Of a stretch of DNA of 64,000 bases, positions 35,092-48,559 are shown piece by piece. The DNA is from Paramecium octaurelia. Lineage: Eukaryota > Ciliophora > Oligohymenophorea > Peniculida > Parameciidae. Below the pieces are notes generated by a model. That model ran no database searches, was not told where the DNA came from, and saw only the letters and a program-made list of their open reading frames with translations. The DNA lies in contig CAJJDP010000121.1 of the NCBI GenBank assembly GCA_905182995.1, positions 68,303-132,302 of the forward strand, in the 5' to 3' direction. Every line of letters begins with the position of its first letter. Position 1 is the stretch's first letter. Made by a program: the position numbers and the translations under genes.

Positions 35092-35808
35092 ATGGGTATT
35101 TAATGTTTTAAATGCTAAAATGAAGAATAATAAATTATCACTTAGAGTGATGTTAATCATTATATTCAATAGAAAAATGTCTAAAACTAACAAAAAAAGG
35201 ATAACAAAGAACAAATTAATGATAATATAAGTATATCTTAACATTCATATTTTGGCCCTTCAAAATAATAGTATGAATGTTAATGGAATCCAAATATCTG
35301 TATTGCTGCAAAGAATGATTCCAATTTAGAGGCTTTTGAAGAATCATAAGTTTAGACTAATCAAAATATTAGGCCAGCCAACCCAGAATAATAACGATAA
35401 CTTATTTCCTTCATATACTCAGATCAGACCATTCCAACCATGCTTCAATTGTCGTAAGTATCAGAATAATTAATAATGGGTAAAATCTGCTAAAATTATA
35501 AACATGATTAAAATCATTAAACTAGAACTAAATCAGAGAATGTAATTAATAGAAGATAAACTTAAGAAAGGAACTTTCTAGACTCTAAAATTATCAACAA
35601 AGAATTGAAAAAGGAGAAAAATAGAATGCTTTCTAATAAAAGTATAAAATAAATTCATCCAAAATAAGTGCAAAATAAAAATTAGACACTTAAAATTTTT
35701 ATTAATGGTTAAGGGTTACACAATAGTTCTGCTCCTTCTTCTTAACAATCAATTAGATGTAAATCAATGCGCTCTACTCCAAATAAAGTTAGACTTTTTA
35801 AGATTTGA
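35092..35808 (+). CDS. Unknown basic protein with a putative N-terminal acylation signal
   Basis: Intronless, 238 aa. It begins MGIQCFKCQNEEQQ: Gly2 plus Cys5 and Cys8 fit dual acylation (N-myristoylation and palmitoylation), which would anchor it to a membrane; residue 6 is not the usual Ser, so this is tentative. The middle is Gln/Asn-rich, then basic (KIINKELKKEKNRMLSNKS), and the end contains SSAPSSQQSIRCKSMRSTPN, likely phosphorylation sites. No domain recognised. The upstream ATG at 35119 is in another frame and gives no long ORF. Confidence 0.65.
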
Positions 35809-36441
35809 TATTTTGAATGAACATAAATTCATTAATTAAATAATTAAGTATTGTGTCTATTATTAGAATATTTAAACTTTAATTGGTTAATATGGCATTT
35901 TATATTATAGTATCTATTTATTGATTTTTAATAACCACTACAAGTTTTTCAATCTTGTCTATTTTGAGTCCTTTTACAAATTACAGAGTACTTTAATCCA
36001 ACATCTTCTTTAAATCCAATATCTTAAATAAAAATCCCAATTCTACTATGAAAGGAGATCAGGAACAAAATGGAAGCTTTTCTTTTGAAAAATTTATTTA
36101 TACATTATATTTCATCTAAAATTTTATGAATCACAGGAATATCATTAAAAATTCTAAATTAAAAATAAATGACTAGATGCGTATATGCAAAAAAACCTAT
36201 AAAAAATAAAATAAAAATATATGATATTCAATACAACTAAGGGTTGACCTTTAAATTATCTCTAGTTTTGGTTGAGAATAATTATTTATAGTATTTATAA
36301 AAAACTTAGTCAAAACTTTATATTAAAATTCTTAAGAATATATTTTAAATAACATATTTATATGATTTAAAATTTGCATTTTAATTATCAATTCTTTATA
36401 TCATGCAATATAATTCAATTAATATTTACATTTCAAAACAA
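35809..36441. other. AT-rich intergenic region
   Basis: About 630 bp before the first giant surface-protein gene. Very AT-rich, no open frame of note under the ciliate code, no RNA gene or repeat recognised. Should contain the promoter of the gene at 36442. Confidence 0.45.
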
Positions 36442-39400
36442 ATGTTATTGTTTAAAATACTGTTTCTGATTTTGATGTGAGATTTTTGCAATATATTTAG
36501 CTTTGAAGTCAATACCTAGGATTGTGTAACTAAATTTGAAGTATTAGAAGTTGATGCTGATTAAACATAAAATGATCTTGATACAACTAATTATTAAACT
36601 TTAGAGGCTTATTCTAATTCATTCTGGATCAAGTATACTAATCTTGATCCAAAATATAAAATTAATGAACCTAAAGATAGTTAAAGTTGGTGCAGCGGAT
36701 ATTCATATATTATTTGGTAGTAAGTCATAGATGGAGGTTTTTAAAAGACATCTTTGTTAGTGCTAAACATTTGGAAAGACGTTTGCGAATTCATCTTTTT
36801 TTATGGTGAAATTGATGCTGATGAACCTTTAATTTTAACAATCTAGTAGGATCCATAAAGGCTTGATGGTCAGTGGATTTATTTTATGATATCATATTTT
36901 CCTAATGAAAAAAATGTAGTTGTTTAGAAAGATTCTGATATTGCGATTTTAGATGTTCAAACCATATATTCAGGATATGTTGAAACTACATTAGGGTGGG
37001 ATGGGGGTTTTGTATTTTAATTATTTATTCTTAGGTCGTAATTGGGAATTAATTTAAATGGGTCGAACAATTTCCTGGGTATTTGACTAACTAAATCTAT
37101 TATGACAAGTTAAAAATGCCAAATGACTTGTAATACCATGGTTTTTTAAATTGCAAGCCTATAGATGATAGTTAACTCCAAACTAAAATATATGTAGATG
37201 GATTATAAAAATTTAATTCAGGACTTATAATAGTGGATAAACTCTTGGTGGTTGGTTCAAAATATTTTATTCATAGTTGGGTAAAGTTGAATCTTGATTT
37301 GGTAACTATTACAAATCCACTTTCTTAATTACTTATGAGAATGACGATCAATTCATATTACAAAGATATTACATATGAGGGAGACAGGGCATTTTATTAT
37401 AGATATAACATTTATCAATAGGAAGTATAAAGTTCAAACATTTACATCGAAACCTCACATTATAAAATACCATTTCAATGTTATAAATCTAATTCAATAA
37501 AGGGGGAAGTTGATAATTTTGAGAAATGGTTATATGAGGATGATTAGCTCTATAATTAGGTTCAAAAGTGGCATTTTTTTATTTTTGAGCAAGGAGGAGG
37601 AGAGAGCCTAGAAGAAAACTCTTGCTTTTATTTATATTTAAATTCTAGGACTGAACCCATAAAACAATGCTTTGGAAGTTAGAATCAAAGGAACCAATAT
37701 TCAAATGGATACTATTTCATATATATCGGATAAGACGATTTTATCAGTAAGAAATTAGTTGGATCAATTTCAGACTTTACTATTAAGTACAATTATAATG
37801 AACTATAAGAAACCAAGATGAGTATAAATATCAATAATTTTAGTTTGTCATTTCTCATGCTCAACCTGTGATGGACCAACAGCAAATGATTGTCTAAGTT
37901 GTGACAGTGAATAAAATCGGATCTTTGATTCTATTAATAGATCTTGTGTCTGTTTAAAACATTATTTGCAAGTTGAAAAGAATAAAAATTGTTAATCAAT
38001 CAAGACCATCTTCCCTTTTTCAGAAGAAAATTAAATAACTACAATCAATGAAGACTATTGTGATTTTGGGTATTTTAAAATCCCTAAAGATGATGGGTTT
38101 ATATGTAAAAAATGGTAATTTATTTATAATCTATTTAGTCCATTTGCAATTGTTAATCATATTTATTGCTTAGATTGTTATGAATATCCAAATGAATGGT
38201 ATCTGAATACTCTATGCACTATTGATTTTCTGTAACAAGACAGAACTTAGGATCAAGGCTACATCTTGTATGAAAGAAGTGAAAAAGAATATGAAGTCTT
38301 CCTACTTGATATTGAAGATAATCTGAAATACTTCGAATAGTATAAGTATATTTGCAGTGAATCTGATATTCGATTAGGATTTAGAAATTGTGTTTAACTC
38401 AAAATTCCTAATTTGAAATAAGAAACATTTGTAGAGTGCACTTCGAATTATTATTATGAGAATGGAGATTGCATTTAATGCCAAAGTAATTGTTTACAAT
38501 GTCAATCTAAAAACTAATGCGATCTTTGCATTTCATAATGGTATATCCAGAAAGAAGAATGTTTTCAATGTCCTATAAATTGCCTTTCATGTTAATACAA
38601 TGAATAATTGGAAGATGTTCAATGTCAGTCTTGCAGATAGTACAAATTTATTTACTATTAAGAAAATTTGCATTAATCAGAGGAACTTGTTAACCATGTG
38701 GAAACTATTGTCTAACTTGTATAGAAGATTTTGACCCTGAGACACAAGAATATTTCAATAGGTGTTTATAATGCATAGACACTTCAAAATATTATATCTC
38801 AATAACGGGAGGATATTGCTTAGAGAATACAATTTAAAATTGCTTATATGCTTATGAATACTTATAAATAGATGATTTAATGATTAATACTTTGGATTAT
38901 AAATTTTAAACTAATTCCTAAATTAAGCCTACAATTAGTTGTGCTAGATGCAAAGATTATTTTGGAGTTGATGAAACCAATTAATGCTAAGATATAACCA
39001 ATTTTAATTTTAATGATTGCTTATTTTCAGCTCATCTTGATACAATCTAAGGTTAGGTTTGTATCATTGGATCAGAAAGTAAACAATCAAACAAATGTGC
39101 TTTAACCACTCTTTATTGCTAAATATGTTTATATTTGAAATCTGTTGAAAAGAACTTCTGTATCGCTTGTTAAAATGGGTATTATGCAGATAGATTAACT
39201 GGACTATGTTTTTAATGTCCAAAATCCTTATTCTGTAGTACATGTTATTAATAAATGAAAACCAATCAGGATTATTGGTTAATCAATATAATGAATTATT
39301 ATGAGACCATCATCAATAAGGATGGATTACATACTTTTCGAAAGAATGCTCAAAGTCAATCTAATTCTGACTATGAAGTCATTTGTTCTGCTTGTATCGA

Positions 39401-42400
39401 TTCATATTAAATGTAAAATAACCTATGCATCAAATAATGTCCAGAGGATTGTGCTTAATGTATCTTCTAAGATAATTAATTTGTTTGTCTTAAATGTATT
39501 TATGAAAGTTAAGGTCGCATGCTAACTATTTTTAATAATTAATGCTTAAGATGTCCCTAAAATTGTAAAGTTTGCAGAAATAGATCTCAAGATGAAATTA
39601 CTGCGCTTAATCCATTTTTTTAGGATGAAAAGTACATCATGTATACAAGGCAGTGTTTAATACCTTTAAATGACTAAGTAGTTTTTAATAAGGAATATGG
39701 CATTTTTCAGGAATGTAATCTTGAAGGCTTTTGTGAAAATTATATGTAATTTTTAATTAAACTATATTGTGATTATGAAGAATATAAGAATGCTGAGTAG
39801 TTAAATCAAGATTATTTATAATTTTAGCAAGGGAATATGTATTTAAATGATTTACTTAAAAATAATTTTTCTATCTTTTCCAATGATTTGCTATTTTAAT
39901 ATGGAAACCAAGCTTAAATTTCTTCTATAAATTTTTAAATAATAAGCAAACAAAGCCAAAATTGTATTTTAGATGAAGATTTCACAATATCCTCCAACCT
40001 TAAAGAGCATATCTTTACCTTAAAGTATTAAATTATATTATTTTAGAACTGTAAATATTTAGATAATTGGTGAAACTCTATTAACATTTAAATTATCTGG
40101 CAATTTGTAATTTGTTAACTTTGAAAATATTTTATTATAAAATATTAAGTTTGAGGTTGCTCCTTTTCTCAATTAACAACTGTAAATTCAAGCCTAATCA
40201 TTAACTTATCAAAACATCAACTTTATAGATTTGACTTTTACATCATCCATTGATACTCTTGGATGTTCAATTTAAATTAAAGATGCATAATAATTACTAA
40301 TACAAAACGTTATATTGTAAGATTATAGATAAGATGGACCAAATGCTTTTTTAGACATTTATTCTTCAGATTAAAAGGGCTCCACATCAATTTTGGATTT
40401 TCAATTAATTAATACAGATATTCGAAATTCTGTTTTATTTTAATTTTAAACTTAAAAAGATCACATAATAGAATTGTAGAATCTCTTTATTAATCTTAAT
40501 TTATTAGAATCTTAATTTATTTTCTGTGCTTTGACTTCTGGATGCGGAGAAATAAAGATTTCAAATTTCGAATTTATTTAATCAGTAAGTATTAACTCTC
40601 ACATATTCTCACTATAAAAATTTAGTGATGCTAAATTCAGCAATCTGTTAATCAGGAATATAGAATTAGCGGAGTCCATCTTTATTTAATTTATATAAAA
40701 GCTTACAATCACAAATTTTATTTTTAGGGATTCAAGAATACTAAACGCTCTATTATTCAAAAATGATTTACAAGCAGATCTCTAAAAATCTATTGCCATA
40801 TTTTCAAATATTTAACTAATATCAAATTCATACAATAAGAAATCAAAATTTATTACTATATATCGATATGCTGCCCAAGAATCATCACTATTAGTTTAAG
40901 GAGCCAGTTTCCTTGAAAATTATTTAATAGATGTGATAATGATGGAAAATTTAAAATAAATCGATTAATCTCTAATCATTTTGTAAAGTGATTAAATTAT
41001 GCTTAATGATGTAACCATCCATCAAGGTAATGGTTTACCTTTAATATCTTTGATTAATTCATAAATTATTGAAATTAATAATCTATATATCAAAACCAGT
41101 GATAATGTAAAAGATTAAATTCAAAAATAGGAATTAAGTATATCATAATTAGGATTGATTATATAGTTTTTTGCAACTCAATAATTATAAATTAATAATA
41201 TGATTGTTGAATCAGTATTATTAAGTAACTATCCTGTAATAAGTTATGAATCAATTACAACTTCTATATCTGAATAGAATGAACTTTTTGTAATTAACAA
41301 TTCCTCTTTTTTATTAAATATTTTAGTTTTTGATTCAACAAGAAATAGTGTTAGTCTATTAGAGCTAATTTCTGAGTAATATATTGTTGTGAGATTTGAC
41401 AATGTTAATTTTAAGAACAATATATTATATCATAAAAATCAAGGTTAAAAGCAGAATTCTGCCACCCTGCTTTACTTGGGTTGTTAAACCTGTACATATC
41501 ACTTTAATTCTAACTAATTTATATCCAATATTGTATTAAACGCAAGTGTTAGTATAATCTATGCTTACTCAAAAGAAGTAATTATAATTGGCTCTCAATT
41601 TTCAAAAAATGGTGTTTATAACACAGAAATCAAAAACTAATTGAAAGTTCTTTCTGTAGATGTAAACAATAAAATGATCAATTAAAGGAGTGCGAATGGA
41701 ATATTTTATTGCTCTTTTCTTAGAATTTATGATACATTATTTGAATTTTCAAATGCTATCCTGGCTAGCGGATTTTACTTTTTATCATCATCTTATGGAT
41801 ACCTAGATGTTAAAAGGACAATTTTTTAACATAATTACAATTTCATCTCTAGTGATAATTCATAAGGAGGATCAATATACATAGGAGGCAATAGCAATTA
41901 GTATTTAATTAATCTTGAAAATAATATATTTAAAAATATCTCATCAATATGTGGTGGAGTCTTGTAAATTTAAAATAATCTAGGTAAATCGATGATATCC
42001 ATTAAATATACAACAATTGAAGATGTTAATTCATTATACGGTACAGTTGTCTATGCGGTTTTTTCTTAGTAAATTCAAAACCCAGGAATAATATCTATTT
42101 CTGATCTCATTATTAATAATAGTTTTTCTAGCTATGCTAAATTTTAAGCGAATGTATTAGAATAACTGCCAAATTCAGAAATTGAGAATCTTTCCTAAAA
42201 TAGGTCTATGTTTTATTCTGAATATGGAAAACTCTCTATCAACAATATGCATATATTGCAATCTCATTAAGAAATAATTATCTTGGATTATTTTATAAAA
42301 GGACTAGTTCTTTAAAATGTTAATATTAAAAATACAAATTATTCTTAAAATGGATTAATTTTTATTTATCCTAATTTACGTAAATATATGTATATATATA

Positions 42401-44621
42401 TAGTTTAGAAAGCTGAAATTTCAATAAAGGAATTTTCAGTCTCTGGATCATTCATATCTGATTTAAATATTTATTCTGATGATTTAATTTTTGGTTTGAT
42501 CAATATATAAAACCTTAATGAGTAACATTATATAATTATAGATGATATTTAACTCTAAAAAATCAACTGTAGTGTTTGTTAATATGGATTAATAAATATT
42601 TATGGTACCATTACATAGGCAAACTAAATAATGATGAGGAGAATAAATTTATAAAACAATACATGTGGTTTGAGGGGATGCATCAACATATGGACAGACG
42701 AGAAGACTTTAGATGATACATCTAACAATAGGTTACTTTAATAAAAAAATTTGAAATTAAATTTTCCTTACTCAATCTTAATTGAGAACTATCTTTGTAT
42801 TGGAAATATAGCTAATTCTGGAGTTTGTCTAAGGAATAAAGACTATTCAGTTTTGCTTGAGTCTTCTTAATTTCTAAATAACAAGGCAACTAATAAAGGA
42901 GGAGCTATAGTATTTTAAGGGAGCAAAGCTATTTTTAAGATATTGAATAGCATAGTAGCCAATAATGTTGCCGAAGTTGCTGGAGGAATTTATTATTCTC
43001 AATCATTCTCACAAAATTATTCCTACCTTAATTCTTATATTTTGAATAATAGTGCAACTTACTATGGAGACGATACTATTGAATTACCAAATAAACTACT
43101 AATAACTATCAACAATTATTAATATTCAAACAAATAAATATTCTTCGAAAAGTAAATGGTAATCGATTAAGCAGTGATTGCAAACTAACAACAAAATAAT
43201 TACTCTATTATTTAATTACCAAGTGCACAGCTTATATATTTATATTAAAGGTTTGACTGGCAGAATAATAATTATATAATGATGAATTATACTTTAAGAT
43301 TAATTCCATATGATTAAAGGAATAATAGAATAAAAAATTTAACATATAGTAAATGTACTATTAAAGGAAGATTATATGATTTTATGAAAATAGAAGAAAG
43401 TGAATAAAAGAGTTTTAGTAATAATTTTACAAATTTAAATGAAGTAGTGTATGATAATTCATTGGAAGAGTATAATTTTGATCATTTAATTATATATTTT
43501 GATCCTGATTTACCTGAAAATATAGTATTATAATTTGAATTTAAATGTGATTCAATTAGAATACCAATTATAAATGAAGATTCATAATTGGATACAATAA
43601 TGTAATAATCGGAAGAATATTATTTAAGATTGAATATTAAAACATTACCTTGTTAAATAGGAGAATTAAAAAGTGATGAAGATTTCTCTTGTCATCCTTG
43701 TGATTATACTTAAGATTATTATTCAGTTAATCTAAATTCAAATAAATGTAAAATTAGAGATAATATATAAATGATAGAAGTAAAGTCAGCGTAAATTAAA
43801 TTAAGACCTGTAAATTATTTAAATTTTATTATTTTTTAGAATTTCTGGAGACCTTATTTTTATGCAGATCTAGTTGAAAATTGTTATAATTTTGAATTTA
43901 ATTGTTTAGGAGGATGGGATTATGGAGATTATTCATGTTCTTTAGGTCATATTGGAGCATTATGTGAATAATGTGATATTTATAATACAAGAGGAGATGG
44001 ATCATATTCAATTAGTTAAAAATATAAATGTGGCTCTTGTGATAATACTGATTCAAATACTTTAATCATTATAGCCATTTCATTATGGTACTTATTAAAC
44101 GTTATAATAGGACTCTTATTTCTATTTCGATTTCTGTTAAAAGCACAGTAGAAATTATTAAATAATTAGCCAAAGCATCCAAATTAAAGTAGATTGGTAT
44201 TATGATAATAGTCACAAAAAACAATGCTGTTAATTTCATTAAGATTCTTACCAATTATCTTTAAATTATTGCATCTATTAGTACTTTTTAATTGGAATTG
44301 CCTTAAAATATGGAATATGCTATGAATTCTTTAGGAAATCCAGTAGAAACAATGGCATATTCTTTGGATTGTTTTTTAAAAGATATGTTCGAAAGTATTT
44401 CAATTCATTATTCAAGAACAATATGGTAATTAATTATGCCAATTGTTTATATTCTATTATTTTTATAATTTTATGGAGTAGGAGTAATTCTTAAATATTT
44501 TGATTTTAATTGTTGTGTTATTTCAACATCATTAATATATATGTTCATATATTTCTAACCTAATATTATTGCTGGATAAATTGGATTGTTATCTTATAGA
44601 ACAATCTCAGGATATAAATGG
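36442..44621 (+). CDS. Giant cysteine-rich surface protein 1 (interrupted by an assembly gap)
   Basis: Start MLLFKILFLILIFEV is a signal peptide. Then a beta-rich domain of about 440 residues (perhaps concanavalin/laminin-G-like), joined by 22-24-nt introns, to furin-like Cys-rich repeats from about 37.87 kb (CSTCDGPTANDCLSCDSEQ, CPINCLSCQ, CPEDCAQC). From about 40 kb to 43 kb comes a long Asn/Ile/Ser-rich region with repeated short strands resembling a parallel beta-helix (pectin-lyase-like). A second Cys-rich knot (CHPCDYTQ, CEQCDIYNTRGDG) and membrane spans follow. The sequence stops at the single N at 44622; the true 3' end is most likely 47520-48468. The domain order is that of a large ciliate family of surface membrane proteins with unknown ligand. 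About 3000 residues when whole. Confidence 0.8.
43252..44621 (+). repeat. Copy 1 of the homogenised 3' module of the giant surface-protein genes
   Basis: By eye this is the same sequence as 44623-45992 and 54324-55693. It begins at TTTGACTGGCAG and covers the last extracellular Cys-rich part plus the first membrane spans. Upstream of it genes 1 and 2 are clearly different paralogues, so similarity jumps abruptly at this border. Confidence 0.85.
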
Positions 44622-44622
44622 N
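44622..44622. other. Single-N assembly gap
   Basis: One unresolved base marking a contig join. The 1370 bases before it (43252-44621) are repeated directly after it (from 44623), the sign of two unmerged overlapping contigs or a misplaced one. Confidence 0.95.
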
Positions 44623-46877
44623 TTTGACTGGCAGAATAATAATTATATAATGATGAATTATACTTTAAGATTAATTCCATATGATTAAAGGAATAATAGA
44701 ATAAAAAATTTAACATATAGTAAATGTACTATTAAAGGAAGATTATATGATTTTATGAAAATAGAAGAAAGTGAATAAAAGAGTTTTAGTAATAATTTTA
44801 CAAATTTAAATGAAGTAGTGTATGATAATTCATTGGAAGAGTATAATTTTGATCATTTAATTATATATTTTGATCCTGATTTACCTGAAAATATAGTATT
44901 ATAATTTGAATTTAAATGTGATTCAATTAGAATACCAATTATAAATGAAGATTCATAATTGGATACAATAATGTAATAATCGGAAGAATATTATTTAAGA
45001 TTGAATATTAAAACATTACCTTGTTAAATAGGAGAATTAAAAAGTGATGAAGATTTCTCTTGTCATCCTTGTGATTATACTTAAGATTATTATTCAGTTA
45101 ATCTAAATTCAAATAAATGTAAAATTAGAGATAATATATAAATGATAGAAGTAAAGTCAGCGTAAATTAAATTAAGACCTGTAAATTATTTAAATTTTAT
45201 TATTTTTTAGAATTTCTGGAGACCTTATTTTTATGCAGATCTAGTTGAAAATTGTTATAATTTTGAATTTAATTGTTTAGGAGGATGGGATTATGGAGAT
45301 TATTCATGTTCTTTAGGTCATATTGGAGCATTATGTGAATAATGTGATATTTATAATACAAGAGGAGATGGATCATATTCAATTAGTTAAAAATATAAAT
45401 GTGGCTCTTGTGATAATACTGATTCAAATACTTTAATCATTATAGCCATTTCATTATGGTACTTATTAAACGTTATAATAGGACTCTTATTTCTATTTCG
45501 ATTTCTGTTAAAAGCACAGTAGAAATTATTAAATAATTAGCCAAAGCATCCAAATTAAAGTAGATTGGTATTATGATAATAGTCACAAAAAACAATGCTG
45601 TTAATTTCATTAAGATTCTTACCAATTATCTTTAAATTATTGCATCTATTAGTACTTTTTAATTGGAATTGCCTTAAAATATGGAATATGCTATGAATTC
45701 TTTAGGAAATCCAGTAGAAACAATGGCATATTCTTTGGATTGTTTTTTAAAAGATATGTTCGAAAGTATTTCAATTCATTATTCAAGAACAATATGGTAA
45801 TTAATTATGCCAATTGTTTATATTCTATTATTTTTATAATTTTATGGAGTAGGAGTAATTCTTAAATATTTTGATTTTAATTGTTGTGTTATTTCAACAT
45901 CATTAATATATATGTTCATATATTTCTAACCTAATATTATTGCTGGATAAATTGGATTGTTATCTTATAGAACAATCTCAGGATATAAATGGATATTAGG
46001 TAATGTTGCTAATAGATATGATACAAATGATCATTACAAATGGTTACTATCATTCAGTTTTCCAGTTTTATTTACTTTTGGTGTTTTATTACCTGGATTA
46101 CTATTTAATAGACTTTATAAAATCAGAAATACTTTATAACATATGAAAAACAGATTGATTTGGGGTTATTTGTATAATGAATATAAAGAAATTGCATATT
46201 ATTGGGAAATCATTAAGATAATTTAGAAAGAATTAATTATAATTGTACTTACTTTTTATCAAGATTAAATTATAGTTAAAGCAGTTTTAGCTTATGGGAT
46301 TATCTTTATATACAATTACTTAACTTTATAAATATTTCCATATTAATCTATGTAACTTAACATTTTAGATCATTAATCAACTAGAGTTTGTGGTTTTTCT
46401 ATAGTTTTGGCAATAGGAATTTATGGATCTTTATAAAGTGCCATAATCGAGGTTTAAATTCCATTTTATATTATTATGGCAATCATCAATTTTCTATTTT
46501 TGGCTAAGTTAATCTTATAAATAATCAAGGCTTATTTTTAATAATTTGAACTTATAATTGATATAATTAGAGATTTCATTAGAACTAAAATCCCATCACT
46601 ATAATAATATCCTGTCTTTTAAAAATTATTAAAAAATTAACAATAAACTCGATTAAGAGCTTAAAAGAATTTTAGAAAAATCAAAGCCTCTGTTATATTA
46701 TTGTCAAGATAAATTCTTTAAAATAAAAAAGTCAACAATACTTAAGAAAGAAAAGGAACTTTCGTTTTTGAAACTAAGTTAACACTTAATTAATTAGAAA
46801 CATAGCAAAATCAGTAACGTTCATCATTAGTAGAAGATAACAAAAAAATTTAATTAATAGGGTTAAATGTTAATTGA
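44623..46877 (+). pseudogene. Headless copy of the giant surface-protein 3' end (probable assembly artefact)
   Basis: Contains the Cys-rich knot, the multi-pass C-terminus (including QPNIIAGQIGLLSYRTIS and GYKWILGNVANRYD) and the cytoplasmic tail, ending at TGA 46875-46877. It has no start of its own and sits between two single-N gaps. It appears base-for-base the same as the end of gene 2 (54324-56578). Real tandem duplication cannot be excluded from the sequence alone. Confidence 0.7.
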
Positions 46878-46925
46878 ATTTATAAAATATGTAATTTATT
46901 TGAATTGTTATTATTGTATATTTAA

Positions 46926-47518
46926 TCATTCAAAGCATCTAAATCCATCCTTAGGTATATAAGGAAAAAATTAAATAGTTGTAGGTAATTTGTATTCCTT
47001 TTGAAATAGAGGCTATTAACTATTAATTGAAATATTCCTGATGCTATTTACTACAGATTCGGCTTTGATGCTATCTTCTAATAAACCAATATAAGGAGGA
47101 ATTATAATATCTGATTAATATAACTCTGAAATTACTTGATCTTCCCTTCCTAGGATCATTCTGCTTCTCTCCGATAAGTAATTTTAGTCTTCCTTTTAGT
47201 ATCCATTAAATATGCGATGATTATTAGTTATTTATGGAATCTTTATTTCAAAGCTGGGTTGTTCATTATTTAGTTCCCTATCTATTTTTTTTAAAGGGTC
47301 AATAACTGATGGCTTCGGCTAGATAAGAGTGTTCTTTTAATTTTTTTTGATATCATCATAATATTATGTAAGTTATTCAATTGAAAATACTTTGTCAAAT
47401 AGCTAAATAAATTAGTCTGCATACATTAAGGCGTAATTGATCAAAATTTTTCTATTCTATACATACCATAAAATTAAGGTAGATCTTTAAACTAGTTTCA
47501 CATCTCTCATTACACATC
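46926..47518 (-). pseudogene. Truncated copy of the minus-strand gene 56627-57506
   Basis: Carries the C-terminal part of the unknown protein encoded at 56627-57506 (ends YIPKDGFRCFE) and is cut by the gap at 47519, so its start codon and first exon are missing. Part of the duplicated block. Confidence 0.75.
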
Positions 47519-47519
47519 N
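47519..47519. other. Single-N assembly gap
   Basis: Second contig join. The sequence after it restarts inside the surface-protein 3' module and overlaps the end of the first contig (44550-44621) by about 72 bases. Confidence 0.95.
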
Positions 47520-48468
47520 TTTCTAACCTAATATTATTGCTGGATAAATTGGATTGTTATCTTATAGAACAATCTCAGGATATAAATGGATATTAGGTAA
47601 TGTTGCTAATAGATATGATACAAATGATCATTACAAATGGTTACTATCATTCAGTTTTCCAGTTTTATTTACTTTTGGTGTTTTATTACCTGGATTGCTA
47701 TTTAATAGACTTTATAAAATCAGAAATACTTTATAACATATGAAAAACAGATTGATTTGGGGTTATTTGTATAATGAATATAAAGAAATTGCATATTATT
47801 GGGAAATCATTAAGATAATTTAGAAAGAATTAATTATAATTGTACTTACTTTTTATCAAGATTAAATTATAGTTAAAGCAGTTTTAGCTTATGGAATTAT
47901 CTTTATATACAATTACTTAACTTTATAAATATTCCCATATTAATCTATGTAACTTAACATTTTAGATCATTAATCAACTAGAGTTTGTGGTTTTTCTATA
48001 GTTTTGGCTATTGGAATTTATGGATCTTTATAAAGTGGCATAATCGAGGTTTAAATTCCATTTTATATTATTATGGCAATCATCAATTTTCTATTTTTAG
48101 CCAAGTTAATCTTATAAATAATCAAAGCTTATTTTTAATAATTTGAACTTATAATTGATATAATTAGAGATTTCATTAGAACTAAAATCCCATCACTATA
48201 ATAATATCCTGTCTTTTAAAAATTATTAAAAAATTAACAATAAACTCGATTAAGAGCTTAAAAGAATTTTAGAAAAATCAAAGCCTCTGTTATATTATTG
48301 TCAAGATAAATTCTTTAAAATAAAAAAGTCAACAATACTTAAGAAAGAAAAGGAACAATTATATTTTAGACTAATCTTACTCATTCTTTAGATAAAGTAT
48401 TATTTTCAGAATCATCATCTAATAGAATAAACAAGAATAATTCAGAAAAATAAAAATTGATTGAATGA
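47520..48468 (+). CDS. 3' end of giant surface protein 1 (continues 36442-44621)
   Basis: Encodes the last membrane spans and cytoplasmic tail: GYKWILGNVANRYDTNDHYK, LLSFSFPVLFTFGVLLPGLL, IIKIIQKELIIIVLTFYQ, VLAIGIYGSLQS, IIMAIINFLFLAKLILQIIK, then a basic Gln-rich tail. It differs from the copies at 44623-46877 and 54324-56578 at about nine scattered bases, nearly all silent, and its last ~110 nt are unrelated to them (ending in SEKQKLIE, TGA 48466-48468). It is therefore a separate locus and the natural end of gene 1 once the inserted block is ignored. Confidence 0.75.
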
Positions 48469-48559
48469 ATTCAACTATAAAAAACCTAATATCATTGGCA
48501 TCTCTAAATTTTAATCGATTCTCTTGATTAATTTTTTTCTCTTCGTTATTAATCATTAT

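Larger units (their letters stand above)
44623..47518. repeat. 2896-bp block flanked by N gaps, copy of 54324-57219
   Basis: The block between N44622 and N47519 has the same length and, as far as read, the same sequence as 54324-57219, including the downstream part of the minus-strand neighbour gene. Most likely a contig inserted twice. Confidence 0.85.

Noticed and set aside
45957-46139. Identical 60-codon ORFs at 45957, 47554 and 55658 taken as three separate small genes
   Set aside because: They are an internal piece of the multi-pass C-terminus of the giant surface proteins, bounded by TAA codons that read as Gln in this code.
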